Shown piece after piece: positions 11,945 through 23,505 of a stretch of 64,000 nt of DNA (position 1 is its first letter; each line of letters starts with the position of its first letter). The stretch is from NCBI GenBank assembly GCA_951799405.1, contig OX637332.1:5213001-5277000 (forward strand), in the 5' to 3' direction. Both the position numbers and the translations under genes were made by a program. The DNA comes from Agapetus fuscipes. Lineage: Eukaryota; Arthropoda; Insecta; Trichoptera; Glossosomatidae. Under the pieces are notes generated by a model, which saw nothing but the letters and a program-made list of their open reading frames with translations, was not told the DNA's origin and made no database searches.

Positions 11945-12138
11945 GCTTTATGACAAATGGCCACCGGTATATGGGGGAACTGGAAATAGGGAAACAGGAA
12001 ATGGGGAAAAAGCGACCATAGAGTAGAAAAGTGCCTAAAGTGTAAAAAAGTGCAAATCAAAGACCCAGGAATAGACTAAAAAACCACATAAAAGGGAAAA
12101 AGTGATTGTTTCTCTCATAATATGGACTCCAGACATCT
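11945..12138 (-). repeat. DIRS inverted terminal repeat, right
   Basis: Reverse complement of 6999-7192. Begins gctttatgacaaatgg and ends ggactccagacatct. Confidence 0.92.
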
Positions 12139-12153
12139 CTCAGAACACATAAT

Positions 12154-12283
12154 ACACAAACAATACAAAATATAATAATGAATTATTAATTGATGATATT
12201 AATACATGTTTCTGACCAGGCAGAATAGGTTGGTGAATTGCATTCCTCTTCACAAATCTATTTTATTAAAAAAAAAAACTATA
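12154..12283 (+). repeat. S-SINE, right half
   Basis: Begins within aatgaattattaattgatg and ends ggttggtgaattgcattcct...cttcacaaatcta, the SINE 3' end seen in the uninterrupted copy at 55237-55495. About 25 bp next to each DIRS end is not in that copy. Confidence 0.78.
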
Positions 12284-12373
12284 AGTTTTTCCTTTATTTA
12301 GGTTCGAATGAAGCTGATCGATCACATTATTTATAATTTTTTTTTTTTTTATCATTATTAATTCTGATGCTGT

Positions 12374-12455
12374 CTATAATCTAAGTTGCAAAGATACACC
12401 GATATTTAACCGATATTTACATTTAATGCACACCTGTAAGTTGGCGCTTGTAACA
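12374..12455 (-). repeat. L-tail, partial
   Basis: Only the tail end: aatctaagttgcaaagatac...taagttggcgcttgtaac. Confidence 0.65.
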
Positions 12456-12895
12456 AAGGACTCGGACAATTTCTTTTGTGACGTCAGAGCCTGCAGGGGC
12501 AAGAAACTCTAGTGTTTCTTGTCCCTGCTCACGAAAATACGACCTTTAGGAGTCGTCTACCCCAACTGCGGGAAAGTGATTTTGTTTTATTTTTTCAACA
12601 TTAATTAAAAAAAGTATTCTGCATACAAAATTCACAAAACTATTGAGTTATGATAATTAATCGAATGGTCGATTAAAAAAACCATCGAGATGGCTTGAAC
12701 TCTAAAATTTTTTTTTTCAAAGCGTGTGTTTTAAAACTTATGGTCTTACTCTTAGTGTAATCTGAGTAAAATTGATGATAAAATCAGGCGTGTTTGTTGA
12801 TTTTATTTATTTAAAATTAAAAATAAAAGAAACCTCAATTTGTTTAAACAAAAAACAAAATGAATTTTCAGTTTTATTCCCTGACTTATAGGTTG

Positions 12896-13371
12896 TCTAA
12901 TCTAATCTAATCTAATCTAAGTTCCAAAGATATGTTACATTGGAGATTCACATTACATGCATTCCCACAACCAAGACACGTACAAGTTTGCGCTTGCACG
13001 TGCCTCATGTGACCCTACAACATAAAAACCAATCTCAAACGGACATACACCCTGCAACTCTTGCCGTCCTTCCCTGTAACAGGGGTGACGTTGGCAAAGT
13101 GAATCATTTTTTACAGCATGGGTGGTCAGCCGCATACCAACCTATAAGTCAAGGAACATACACGACAAATTAATTTTTTTAAATCAAGAAATAATAATAT
13201 AGTACATGGACATCAAAAACTTAAAACATAAAAACAAATTTCATTTCATCCGCATACCAACCTATAAGTCAAGGAACATACACGACAAATTAATTTTTTT
13301 AAATCAAGAAATAATAAAATACATGGACATCAAAACTTAAAACATAAAAACAAATTTCATTTTAATAAACC
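12896..13371 (-). repeat. LINE 3'UTR and L-tail, with 120-bp tandem duplication
   Basis: The L-tail runs 13160-12896. The adjacent UTR is duplicated in tandem (13130-13249 and 13250-13362; begins ccgcataccaacctataagt). Confidence 0.85.
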
Positions 13372-13818
13372 CTAGCCGTCAACATTACAGATCAACCGCC
13401 ATTTCTTTCTGTCCTTACATACTTCTTTCATTTCCTCCAGAGTCATAACCGTTCTCATGCAAGCTCTCCTTTTATTATGACTCTGGATATTCCATTCATT
13501 CGCAATTTCGGATATTTGGTCCATCCATACCTTTCTCGGTCTTCCTCTACCACGACATCCATCTATTCTACCAACATATACTTTCTTCGTCAGTCTTTCC
13601 TCATTCATTCTCTCCATATGCCCAAACCATCTTAACAAACTTTTTTTAATCTTCACTTTCACACTTTCTCTTGCACCACATTCTTCTCTTACAAAATCAT
13701 TCCTCACCCTGTCACTCCGTTTTTTCCCAATCATACTTCTTAGAAAGTCCATTTCAACAGTATGGACCTTACTAATTTCACTTTCACTCACCGTCCAGGC
13801 TTCACTTCCATACATCAA
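13372..13818 (-). pseudogene. LINE ORF 3' end (source of the L-tail)
   Basis: 148-aa open frame at the C-terminus of a non-LTR element: MMYGSEAWTVSES, LLRWFGHMERMNEERLTKKV, GRGRPRKVWMDQI and MTLEEMKEVCKDRKKWRLIC. Past the stop (minus direction) comes a 3'UTR and then a complete L-tail to 12896, ending in repeated TAATC units. This continuity identifies the L-tail as the 3' end of this LINE. Confidence 0.87.
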
Positions 13819-13891
13819 GGTGGGTAAAAGTATGCCACTGTGTACCGCATGTTATGAGGTAAATACTTGGTTCAAATTTTTTTTTTTAATA

Positions 13892-13960
13892 TTAGGTCTT
13901 TACATAAAAAAAACGCCAATTTCATATGTAAAGACCTAATAGATTTGTAAAGAGGAATGT
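13892..13960. mobile_element. MITE, family 4, deleted to a hairpin
   Basis: attaggtctttacat / atgtaaagacctaat around aacgccaatttcat. Confidence 0.72.
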
Positions 13961-14130
13961 AATTCATCAACCTATTCTGCCTGGCCAGGAACAGGTATTA
14001 ATATTATCAATTAATAATTAATTATTATTGGTTTTTAATGAGGGAATCGAACCAACGTTATTCTATTCCAAATACGCTAGAAAGATCAGCATACTTGGCC
14101 CCCTTGGCCATAAGACCGACAATGCTATCG
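13960..14130 (-). repeat. S-SINE
   Basis: agaggaatgtaattcatcaa...gggaatcgaaccaacgttat...cttggccataagaccgaca; adjoins a MITE remnant at 13892-13960. Confidence 0.75.
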
Positions 14131-14490
14131 CGGCTTCAGGGAAGGGCGGCATGAGTTGCAAGGCTTATGTGAGGTTTGGATTTTTTTTTGTAAGTGCACA
14201 TGCAGAATGTGTAAGCGCGTGTATGCTTATGGATATGCATTTATTATGAATCTTAAATGTCAATATATCTTTGAAACTTAGAGTATATAATCTATAATCT
14301 AAGTTGCAAGGATATATTCATTCAAAGCTCTCAGATGTATGCCCACAAACAAACACGTGTAGTTCGCGCTTACAAATGCTGATTGTGTACTTACAAATAA
14401 AATCCAAACCTCAAATGAACATAAGCCCTGCAACTCTTGCCGACATTCCCTGAAACAGGGGTGACATTGGCAAAGTGAACCATTTTTTAC
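14131..14490. repeat. Two L-tails, tail to tail
   Basis: Plus copy 14131-14290 (5'-truncated) abuts minus copy 14298-14490. The minus copy is of the subfamily with ctctcagatgtatgcccaca. Confidence 0.78.
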
Positions 14491-14499
14491 AATGAATAT

Positions 14500-15160
14500 A
14501 GATCGTTGATATTGCCTTGTTATCATTCAATAAGCACAATTTTGTTATCATCACAAGTGATTGTCTTTATAAATAAATAAAGAAATGAGTACAAACAAAT
14601 ACAAATAATAATACATAAGTGTGTCGATATGAATCATCTCACAGAGTATTTATTTATTCTGTAATATCTTCATACAGAAAATATTTTTTTTGCTGGTTGG
14701 CAGTCGTATATTTGTACAAGTGAAAATATTACAGAGTTACAGAATTCTTAACCTCACATACAAATACATTTCATACTTACCACATTTAAAAAAAAAATAT
14801 TTTCGCTAAAATTTATGTAAGTAGGTATAATATGGTCAGAGATTTCGTTTCTTTAATGAGGTCCGCACGTGAATTGACACTGACAATATTGCGTCGTCAC
14901 CCGTCCGGGTTGCTAGGGAAAAGGCATACAAATGTTTTGTTATTAGTGGCTAAGGACGGCAGTCCCACACGCGACTAAGGTTTGCTCGCCGAGAAAGTAG
15001 TATATACCAAAATCAAAAAAATTCCGAGTACAGTACTATGAATTGTTTATGAAAAATTAAATTGAAAAATTATCAATATTTTTTTTAACAAGCGCTGTTT
15101 AACAATGGAATCGGCAATTTTTTTTTCTCGGCTTGCAAACGTCACAGGTTTCTATAAATG
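14500..15160. other. No gene seen
   Basis: AT-rich. GC-richer patch 14860-14995 contains cgtcacccgtccgggttgct and a short match to the 805-850 repeat. Confidence 0.4.
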
Positions 15161-15244
15161 AAACGGCTCTATAAAGAAATCATCAAGGTGGCTCAGAACA
15201 CAAACAAGCAATGATAGCCATAAGTGAAGCCATAGCCATAAAAG

Positions 15245-15695
15245 AAGAGCTTGTATGAAGAAGGTTATGACTCTGGAGGAAATGAAAGAAGTATGCAAGG
15301 ATAGAAAGAAATGGCGGTTGATCTGTGATGTTGGCGGCTAGGGTTTGTTAAAGTTAAATTGGTTTTATGATTTAGTTTTTTATGTCCATGTATATATTGT
15401 TATTTATTGATTTAAAAAAAAAAAAAAAATTGTCATGTATGTTCCTTGACTTATAGGTTGTTATGCGGCTGACCACCCATACTATAAAAAAATGGTTCAC
15501 TTTGCCAATGCCACCCCTGTTTCAGGGAAGGACGGCAAGAGTTGCAAGGCTTATGTTCATTTGAGATAGGGTTTTTATATTGTAGGTCCACATGCGGCAT
15601 GTGTTAGCGCGAAATTATACATATCTGCTTGTGGGAATGCATTTAATATAAATCTTAAATGATATATATCGTTGCAGCTTAGATTAGATTAGAAG
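15245..15695 (+). repeat. LINE 3' end with L-tail
   Basis: ORF remnant MTLEEMKEVCKDRKKWRLIC (about 15267-15335), UTR with a 16-A run, L-tail 15441-15693 ending ttagattagat. Sense counterpart of 12896-13818. Confidence 0.85.
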
Positions 15696-15911
15696 GAATT
15701 TTAAATTCAACTCTGTAGGATTTCGGTTCTGAGCATCTTTGCTATACATTTTGTTTCAAAGTGTACCATGCCGTCATCTTGGTTATAGATATGCTATTGT
15801 CATCCATTCACCTTTAACGTTCCCACCAGTGACGATCGCTCGGCTTGTGCCAAGTACTGAGATTCTCACGAACCGAACGCGTGGCTTTCGCGTGCTGCAG
15901 TGACCGACCAA

Positions 15912-16097
15912 CGTTGAGCCCACGCTTTGACAAACTAATGATGCATTTGTATGAAGACCTGTCAATCCAAGATGGCCGCAAGGGAACAGCTGATTAGTCT
16001 TCATACAAATATTACCAATATTCGGTAGGTAAGAATGACCGTGGTGATGACACTTCCAGCCCAGGCATCATTAGTTTGTCAAAGCGTGGGCTCAACG
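15912..16097. mobile_element. MITE, family 3, inside a perfect 33-bp inverted repeat
   Basis: Inverted repeats 15912-15944 and 16065-16097 match exactly (start cgttgagcccacgctttgac). Core 15946-16064 matches 2912-3035. Confidence 0.8.
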
Positions 16098-16152
16098 GGC
16101 GAACAAAATGTCTAAGAATAGCACTGTTTATGTTTTAATGAGACTCTATATC

Positions 16153-16385
16153 AATAATCTTAATCGCAAAGATATATTGACATTTAAGGCTCATATTAAA
16201 TGCATGCTCACAGGCAGACACATGCAAGTTCGCGTTAACAAATGTTACATGTGAACTTACAAATGAAAATCCAAATCTCGAATGAACATAAGCCCTGAAA
16301 CTGAATGTATTTAATTCACGATCACAGGCAGACACGCGTGAGTTTGCGCTCACACATGCTGCATGTGCAATGACAACATAAACCT
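16153..16385 (-). repeat. L-tail with internal duplication
   Basis: The block around cacaggcagacac..cgcgttaacaaatg / acacgcgtgagtttgcgctc is present twice. Confidence 0.72.
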
Positions 16386-16399
16386 TTCAACTCTTAGCG

Positions 16400-16950
16400 C
16401 CTTGTAGGTACTTTTCTTTCTTGATTATTTAAAAAAAAATCTTGATCGTATTCTTTACCATTTTTGGTTTCTTTATCGTTCTTTGTGTCTTTCCGGATTG
16501 TTCATGAGATACTTTTGGGTTTCCAGTTTTACTTTCTTAACTATTTTAAAGTTTCCTTTCTTGATCGTTTTTCTTTAACTCTTCTTACCTAGTTTCTTGA
16601 TTGTTCTATGTTATCCGTCTCGATTGTTCACGTCTTTCTATTTATTAAAATTATTTCTTAGCTGCCTTTATTATTTCTTCTTAATCTCTCTAGTTCTTCA
16701 CCGTTTGAAAATGCCATTTTTTATTGACTAATTTGTAAATTATTCCTATGTTTCCTCAACACTGAACTTGTGATTTCAATCTTTTACATTTTTGATTGAT
16801 TTTTGTTTGAAAAAAAAACGATTTTTTTTATTAAAACATTGTTTTATTTTCACACACGATATTGATTTATTTTACTTGAATTATAATTTACAAACGTTTT
16901 CAACCTATATGGTCACCTTAATTTTTTTCATGAATACAGAATATGGTATG
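16400..16950. other. No gene seen
   Basis: T-rich with degenerate repeats of ttcttgattgttc-like units at 16410-16640. Confidence 0.4.
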
Positions 16951-16960
16951 ATATATTCCA

Positions 16961-17262
16961 TGACTTATAGGTTTGTATGAGTCTGACCATCCATACTGTT
17001 AAAAATGGTTCACTTCGCCAATGTCAATCCTGTTTCAGGGAAGATCGGCATCAGCTGCAGGGCCTATGTTCATTAGAGGTTGGGTAATTGTAAGCGCGAA
17101 CTTATACGTGTCTGCTTGTGAGAAAACATGTAATATGCCCATGTAACATGCATGTAATTCCAGCGTCCTTGAAGTGACTACATCACGAAACTGCGCTGTA
17201 AAGAAATCATCATCATCATCAATAAGAGTTTCAAATGCAATATATCTTTGCAACTTCGATTA
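16961..17262 (+). repeat. L-tail split by a LINE tail
   Basis: Interrupted at 17154-17222. Confidence 0.78.
17154..17222 (+). repeat. 3' tail of the CR1/L2-like LINE inside an L-tail
   Basis: ccagcgtccttgaagtgact...gaaatcatcatcatcatca. It splits an L-tail copy, so it inserted later. Confidence 0.72.
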
Positions 17263-17347
17263 GAGATACAGTATTATAATATCAATATTTTTAAAACAAT
17301 TATTTGAACAATTTTGAAACCAGGCTGACCTAAGGAATACTGAATAT

Positions 17348-17602
17348 AATCTGAATCTAAATCTAAGTTGCAAAGATATTTATCATTTGAGATTCATATT
17401 AAATGCATTCCCACAAGCAGACACGCATAATTTCGCGTTTACACATGCCGCATGTGGACCTACAATATAAAAACCCAATCTCAAATGAACATACGCCCTA
17501 CCACTCTAACCGACCTTCCCTAAAACAGGGGTGACATTGGCAAAGTGAACCGTTTTCTACAGCATGGGTGGTCAGCCACATACCAACCTTTAAGTCAAGG
17601 AA
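17348..17602 (-). repeat. L-tail
   Basis: Flanked on both sides by a repeated 50-bp host segment (tttgaaaccaggctgaccta at 17309 and 17644). Confidence 0.8.
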
Positions 17603-18133
17603 GTGGAATATAGTTTTCTAATATCAATATTTTTAAAAGAATTTTGAAACCAGGCTGACCTAAGGAATACTGAATATAATCTGTTTAAAAATATATACAG
17701 CAAATCGTTGAACGTTTTCTTTCCATGAATATTGTTTGTAGGTAGGCCATGTAAAAATGATAACCATGTATACTTACTCATGATAATACGCGAGTGTTTG
17801 ATGTTGACAGTCTTTTCAATATCGCACTTATTAATAGATTGTCGAGTTCTTTGTTTTGTGTAGCCGGATAAGTCACGTACTTAATCTGTTCTATTGTGAA
17901 TCAAGAACTTGGTACGTGGTACTTTTGCCGTGATGGTCAACTAACGACTAATGAAGACGTGCTTCATATCACCACCTTAAAGGTAAAACTGAATAAGGGC
18001 TGATTCACTGACTTGAGAAATAGTCTATTGTGAATCAACAACCAAGTTTTACAGTATTAGTCAAGGTACTATGAAAGGAAAGTATGCTGGAATATATGTA
18101 AACGGATATGTATAAATATTTTTCATGTTTGCA

Positions 18134-18475
18134 CGGGCGATAGCTCAGTTGGCAGAGTGCTTGCATTCCATGCCCAGAGCTCGGTTTCGAATCCCATCGA
18201 GGGTGTCAGAAATGATTTCCCGTTTCGGTGTTTATTTCTAATCCAAAATAAAATACCGGCTTAGCCTTCACAAAAAAAAGAGTAACAACCCCCTCGGACG
18301 CTAGGAAACCCCCACTTTAACTGAATTAGTGGGTGTAAGGCCGAACCTTTTACCTGTAAAATTAGTTAGGTTCCACTCGCCACATGCGATTCCTTCGGGG
18401 AAAACGCGGCAAGAGGTTACACTGTATGCGTATCTTAGATGCGTTTTGTTTGCGTGACCTAGCGCTGTACGACAT
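18134..18475 (+). repeat. B-SINE, full length
   Basis: tRNA-like head: box A gatagctcagttggcagagt, box B ggtttcgaatcccatcgag; body with gtgtaaggccgaacc; 3' end gcggcaagaggttacactgt. Confidence 0.85.
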
Positions 18476-18607
18476 TTGATAGAAAATAGCTAAGTAAATC
18501 AAATCATAATAATTAGGAAATGAAATAAATTGAGAGAATGAAAAAAATATATGAAAACATGCAATACTTCTACGTTCTGGTAGATATGTAAATACACATC
18601 ACCTTAT

Positions 18608-19030
18608 TCATAAATCTAATCTAATCTTATCTAAGTTGCAAAGATATGTTACATTGGAGATTCACATTACATGCATTCCCACAACCAGACACGTACAAGT
18701 TCGCGCTTGCACATGCCTCATGTGAACCTACAACATAAAAAACAAATCTCAAATGGACATACACCCTGCAACTCTTGCCGTCCTTCCCTGAAACAGGGGT
18801 GACATTAGCAAAGTGAAACATTTTTACAGCATGGGTGGTCAGCCGCATACCAACCTATAAGTCAAGGAACATACACGACAAATTACATTTTATGAATCAA
18901 TAAATAATTATATCTATGGACAACAAACAGAAAACAAATTCCAATTTAATAAACCCTAGCCGCCAACATCACAGATCAACCGCCATTTATTTCTGTCCTT
19001 ACATACTTCTTTCATTTCCTCCAGAGTTTT
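18608..19030 (-). repeat. LINE 3' end with L-tail
   Basis: L-tail 18608-18868, UTR, ORF remnant to 19027 (antisense of the KEVCKDRK block). Confidence 0.83.
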
Positions 19031-19192
19031 AATTAAAAAAAAGGTTTTAACTCTTAAACCTGTGTAATGTCGGTTTTTCCATACTAATAAGCTGGTTTAA
19101 TTCTGAATTTGGGTTCAACTAATCAAATAAATAAGGCTGAAAGTGAATAAAATATATTCGAGTACACATCTATGAGACGTATTCCTTGACTT

Positions 19193-19440
19193 ATAGGTTG
19201 GTATGGAGACTATGAGGCTGACCACCCATACTGTAAAAAATGGTTCACTTTGCCAATGTCACCCCTGTTTCAGATAATGTCGGCAAGAGTTGCAGGGCTT
19301 ATGTTCATTTGAGGTTTGGATTTTATTTGTAAGTACACAATCAGCATTTGTAAGCGCGAACTACACGTGTTTGTTTGTGGGCATACATCTGAGAGCTTTG
19401 AATGAATATATCCTTGCAACTTAGATTATAGATTATAGAT
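19193..19440 (+). repeat. L-tail
   Basis: Near-complete, tail ttagattatagattatag; same subfamily as 52617 and 57336. Confidence 0.83.
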
Positions 19441-19865
19441 CTATGAGACGTAATTAGTTTTGATTTTGCACTTGGAAACAATTTATCAAAAAAAAGTGAT
19501 TATCGTTATCATTTTTGTATAGGTACAAAGATAAAAAAAAAAATCTCTAATACTCGTATATTTATTACGCGTTCCTACAGAGATTGTTTATTTTTTTCCG
19601 AATATTCTCCTGTCAATCACAACGTTTTGATAATAAATATATAGTAGTTTTTTTTTATCAAGGATAAATATAGTGTGTACATCATTGACGTATTAAACAT
19701 AATATAATATATTTGGCTGAATATTGTTACCACCTACATTTATTATATCCGTTTCAAGTTGCATTAACATAAATCGTCTGCAGTTAGAGAGAGAACAGAA
19801 ATTCTCTCAGTGTGACTTCACTATAAACAGAGAAGCAAGATTATTGCCCCCCAATCATGGCATCC

Positions 19866-20102
19866 ATAATCTAAGTTGCACAGATTTGACAAGATTAAAG
19901 ATTCATATTAAATTCATGCCCACAAGCAGAGATGTACGAGTTCGGGCTCACACATTACGCATGTGAACTAACAAAAAAAACAAATCTCAGAAGAAAATAA
20001 GACCTGTAATTTTTGTTGTCCTTCCTTGAAAACACGGAGGACATTGAAATTTTGTACAAGTATTTATAGTATCAGTGGTCAGCCACGTATAAGTCAATGG
20101 TA
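19866..20102 (-). repeat. L-tail, diverged
   Basis: aatctaagttgcacagattt...cagccacgtataagtcaa. Confidence 0.7.
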
Positions 20103-20112
20103 TGGTCTAGGC

Positions 20113-20346
20113 CCGGGGTGTCCGGCATAATATTGTGGAGGGCCAGGCTTAGTATTTTTGTAATCGTGGCGGGCCACATTTTAACATTTTAACCATAGTC
20201 GATGGATAGATGATTGAATTAACTACCTAAAGATGGAATATTTTTTTTTAACTATTCGGGCAATATCTATTGATGTCGTCGCGGGCCGGATGAAAGACTT
20301 AGGCGGGCCACATTGTGGCCCGGGGGCCGTGTGTTGGACAACCCTG
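20113..20346. mobile_element. hAT-type MITE
   Basis: 234 bp, 8-bp target duplication GTCTAGGC (20105-20112 and 20347-20354). Ends ccggggtgtccggca / gtgttggacaaccctg. Confidence 0.88.
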
Positions 20347-20625
20347 GTCTAGGCCCCCTAGGGGTAAGGCGTTGGTACTCGAATTAGTGTTTTGAAACAA
20401 GCGCAAGTTCGAATTTCGTCGTGTCCTATTGACGACAACTTTGACCCTGGTTCAACAGATGTCATTGGGTAATAATGGATTGCAAATAAAATTTGATCCA
20501 TTATAAATTTATGATGGTCAGAATGGCCAGAAAAAGGTATTTACGTCAAAATACCTTTTTCTGGCCAGGCAAAAAAAGATTGGTGAAAAGCATTCCTCTT
20601 CACGAATTTATTTACAAAAAAAAGA
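20347..20625 (+). repeat. S-SINE-like with variant head
   Basis: Head ggggtaaggcgttggtactc...caagttcgaatttcgtcgtg; body actttgaccctggttcaaca; 3' end aagcattcctcttcacgaat. Confidence 0.75.
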
Positions 20626-20996
20626 ACACAAATTAAATCATAATCCTAGAGGTTAAGAAGAATTAAGGAGAATAAAACACAATTTTCTTTGTAACAAATG
20701 GAAGCTGTCGTCATCAATCAGTGTCTCGCATAATCATAAAATTGTACTGAGAATATTTTTCCTCTATTTTCTTCCATATCGGTATGAAACGCTTTCTCAA
20801 TCTTCCTACGTCTAGTCATCTCTTATTGCTTTCCACCGTTCTCTTGCATTCGTCCGTGGCCTAGATGTAATTATTACTATTATTATTATTATACGAGATT
20901 TGGCTCCTGGCATAAGTTCAAGCGCTCAAAGTCCCCTCGGCGATTATTTTCAGTACGTTTTCGTTTCGCACAGAGGGGCCAGCGCGGCGCGTTGCA

Positions 20997-21614
20997 TTGC
21001 CAATATTCATATTTTTTTTTACTTCAGCCCAGTTATTGACTCTGTACAAATCCCAAATCCGCCCCATTATCGAGAATGGCAGCCATCTCTGGTCTGGTAT
21101 GTCCAAGAAGTTGAGTGACCAACTTGATTCTGTGCAAAGGAGGGCAGTGAGGTTGATCAATGATCCTTCTCTGACATCCGATCTGCAGCCGCTCCGGCAC
21201 AGAAGAAAAGTTGGAATGCTCAGTCTTTTTTATCGATATTACCACGGAGCTTGCTCTAATGAGCTCCATTCATTAATACCTCCCCCTCGCATTTCAGAAA
21301 GGGAAACTTGTAGTACGACTCTCATTCATCCCTTTGCAGTCGACCTCAAAACTATGAGAACTTGGCGTTTTCATGGCTCATTCCTTCGCCAAACTGGGCG
21401 TTTATGGAATGATCTACCAGTATCTGTGTTTCCTTCCCAATTTAATCCGGTTTTATTCAAAACCAACATAAATCGCCACTTCCTTGCAACGCCTTACAAC
21501 AGAAGCAACACTTCGAGACCCCCAAGACTCAAGAATTGGGGAGCCTCCCGCACAGGATTCCTTAAAAAGACCAATAACGGAGTTTTCACATTAAAAGCGC
21601 AGGGAAATAGGTGA
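20997..21614 (+). pseudogene. LINE RT C-terminal fragment
   Basis: 205-aa open frame. QIRPIIENGSHLWSG, LDSVQRRAVRLI, HRRKVGMLSLFYRYYHG and RTGRLWNDLPVSVFP are the conserved C-terminal block of insect non-LTR elements, downstream of the polymerase palm. 5'-truncated. The same 3' end (cctcccgcacaggattcctt) recurs at about 60950-61035. Confidence 0.85.
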
Positions 21615-21619
21615 CGTCA

Positions 21620-22250
21620 CATAGACGAGGATTATTTTTTTATGTGCCGTGTACTGTGAGGGTTTTTCTTTTGATAGTATTCAATTAGGATGTTTGTAAT
21701 ATGTGAGCATATTCACTGCTAACTTTTCGTTCGTTCAAAATCCGCTTCAAGACTCAAGCCGTGCTCAAGAGAACTCTCTCACACCATTTGTGGCTCTGCT
21801 ACAAATCACTTAATAATATCACTTATAAAACAGATAAGGAATCAAACATTTAAACACACTTTATTATTCCACAATCACAATGTATATATAATAAACCACA
21901 GCAATATTAATTATGACCAAATTCACATGCTTGTGGCTCTCACGCCAGGCAAGCTTCTTCTCTCTTTCTGCATTCTTTTTGTTTTCCTTTTTCCATTCAA
22001 ATTCAAATCTAACGTTCCATTCCACCAAACAAACAAATTCATCTCGTTACAGTACATTGCATCAAAAACTTCAGTCGGAGCTTGCAACTCCAATGTATGG
22101 CAAGTGTTAGTCTGAGGGTGGCTGGCGTTTAAGAAAACATGGTCTCGAAGCCATCAAAGCTATGGACAAAAGTCAAAAGGTGTGATTTTATTTGATCGAT
22201 ATTAGACCTCTTTTGTTTTTCTTTTGAAGAAAATAATTTTACATTTTGAA
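21620..22250. other. No gene seen
   Basis: Short open frames only; no motif recognised. Confidence 0.35.
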
Positions 22251-22257
22251 CTTTTTG

Positions 22258-22335
22258 TTACGCTGGATGAAATGAAAAAAGTGTGCAAAGACCGAAAAAA
22301 ATGGCGGTTGATCTGTAATGCTGACGGTTAAGGCT
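22258..22335 (+). pseudogene. LINE ORF 3' remnant without L-tail
   Basis: Reads LDEMKKVCKDRKKWRLICNAD and stop, then a different UTR. A related subfamily lacking the L-tail. Confidence 0.72.
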
Positions 22336-22857
22336 AAGGCTTTCAAAATTTTAATTTTCACTTTGTAGAATATGTTTTGTAGGTCTTAATTTTTATTGTT
22401 TAATTGTTTAGTGATTGTTTTATATTATTTGTATATAATTATTGTAAAGAAGATTAAAATATTGAATTAAGTATGAAACTAACACATATAAAACTTACAT
22501 AAATTGGCAATTTTTGTCCACCATTCCACCAATGTCGTCCCACTGTGCGTCTATAAGAGCTGAGTAAACTAGAGAATGTTTTTCTATGAATACTTTTGTA
22601 CTAAAATATTGACAAAACTTTTCAATGAAAATAACATCAATAATTTTTTGTTGAATCACATCTGGCAAATAATTGGTTTTCCAATCACAACAGAACATTT
22701 TGTTTATCCATATGCCAGAATTGCATTTACTCGTACATATGTCTGCTCATAAAACTATTTAATGGTCGTTTATGCTCAGATTTATTTTTAGTCTCATTGT
22801 GCTTCATTGCATCTGCTATTAGTTATGTATCTTACATTGGTTCATATTGTTTATAAT

Positions 22858-23461
22858 CTAGAATCAAAGTTGCAAAGATATATTGACGTTTAAAGGCTTA
22901 AATTCAATGCACGCCTACAAGCAGATACGCTTAATTTAAGTAATTATACAAAATAAACCAAACGTAACATGAACAGCGACTCCTGCCGCCTTTCCCTGAA
23001 TCCGGGTTCGGCACTGGGCGAAGTGAATCAAGTTTTTAGGAGGTCAGCCTCATATTAACTTATTAGTCAAGGAACAAAAAAATACTGAAAAGTGAACTAG
23101 GAACTAACAGAAAAAAGTTATAAAATTAAAATTAAAAGCCTAGCCCCCAACATTGCAGATCAACTGTCATTTCTTTCGGTCCTTGTACACTTCTTTAATT
23201 TCTTTCAGAGCTATAACCTTGTTCATGCATTATCTTATGACTCTAAATATCCCATTCGTTCGCTATTTCAGAAATTTTATCCATCCATACTTTCCTCGGT
23301 CTTCCTCTACTACGGCTTCTATTCATACTTGCAGCGTACACTCTTTTCGTCAGTCTTTCGTCATTCATTCTCTTTATATGTCCAAACCATCTTAACAAAG
23401 TTCTCTTGCTTTTCACGTTTAAAATGATCATTTTCATTGCTATTTCACTGTTGTATTTCAT
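22858..23461 (-). repeat. LINE 3' end with diverged L-tail
   Basis: L-tail 22858-23075, then ORF remnant with LLRWFGHIKRMNDERLTKRV and RGRPRKVWMDKI (23461-23243). Confidence 0.8.
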
Positions 23462-23505
23462 GTACGTATGTATTAATTATTGTTATGTAGTTTTATGCCC
23501 TATAC

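Larger units (their letters stand above)
6953..12153 (-). mobile_element. DIRS-type tyrosine-recombinase retrotransposon
   Basis: Full-length by its ends, internally decayed. Inverted terminal repeats 6999-7192 and 11945-12138 (194 bp each, near-identical). An internal complementary region at 7219-7320 is complementary to both outer ends. The element begins AAT and ends AAT, and the internal region holds one ATT at the junction of its two halves, as expected for circle-mediated DIRS integration. Coding order on minus: reverse transcriptase (about 10800-8850, with tandem arrays), RNase H and tyrosine recombinase (to 7355). No gag is recognisable between 10800 and 11944. It interrupts an S-SINE. 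Confidence 0.92.

Noticed and set aside
18134..18210. tRNA gene
   Set aside because: Boxes A and B are present but the sequence does not close into a cloverleaf and continues as a repeated B-SINE.
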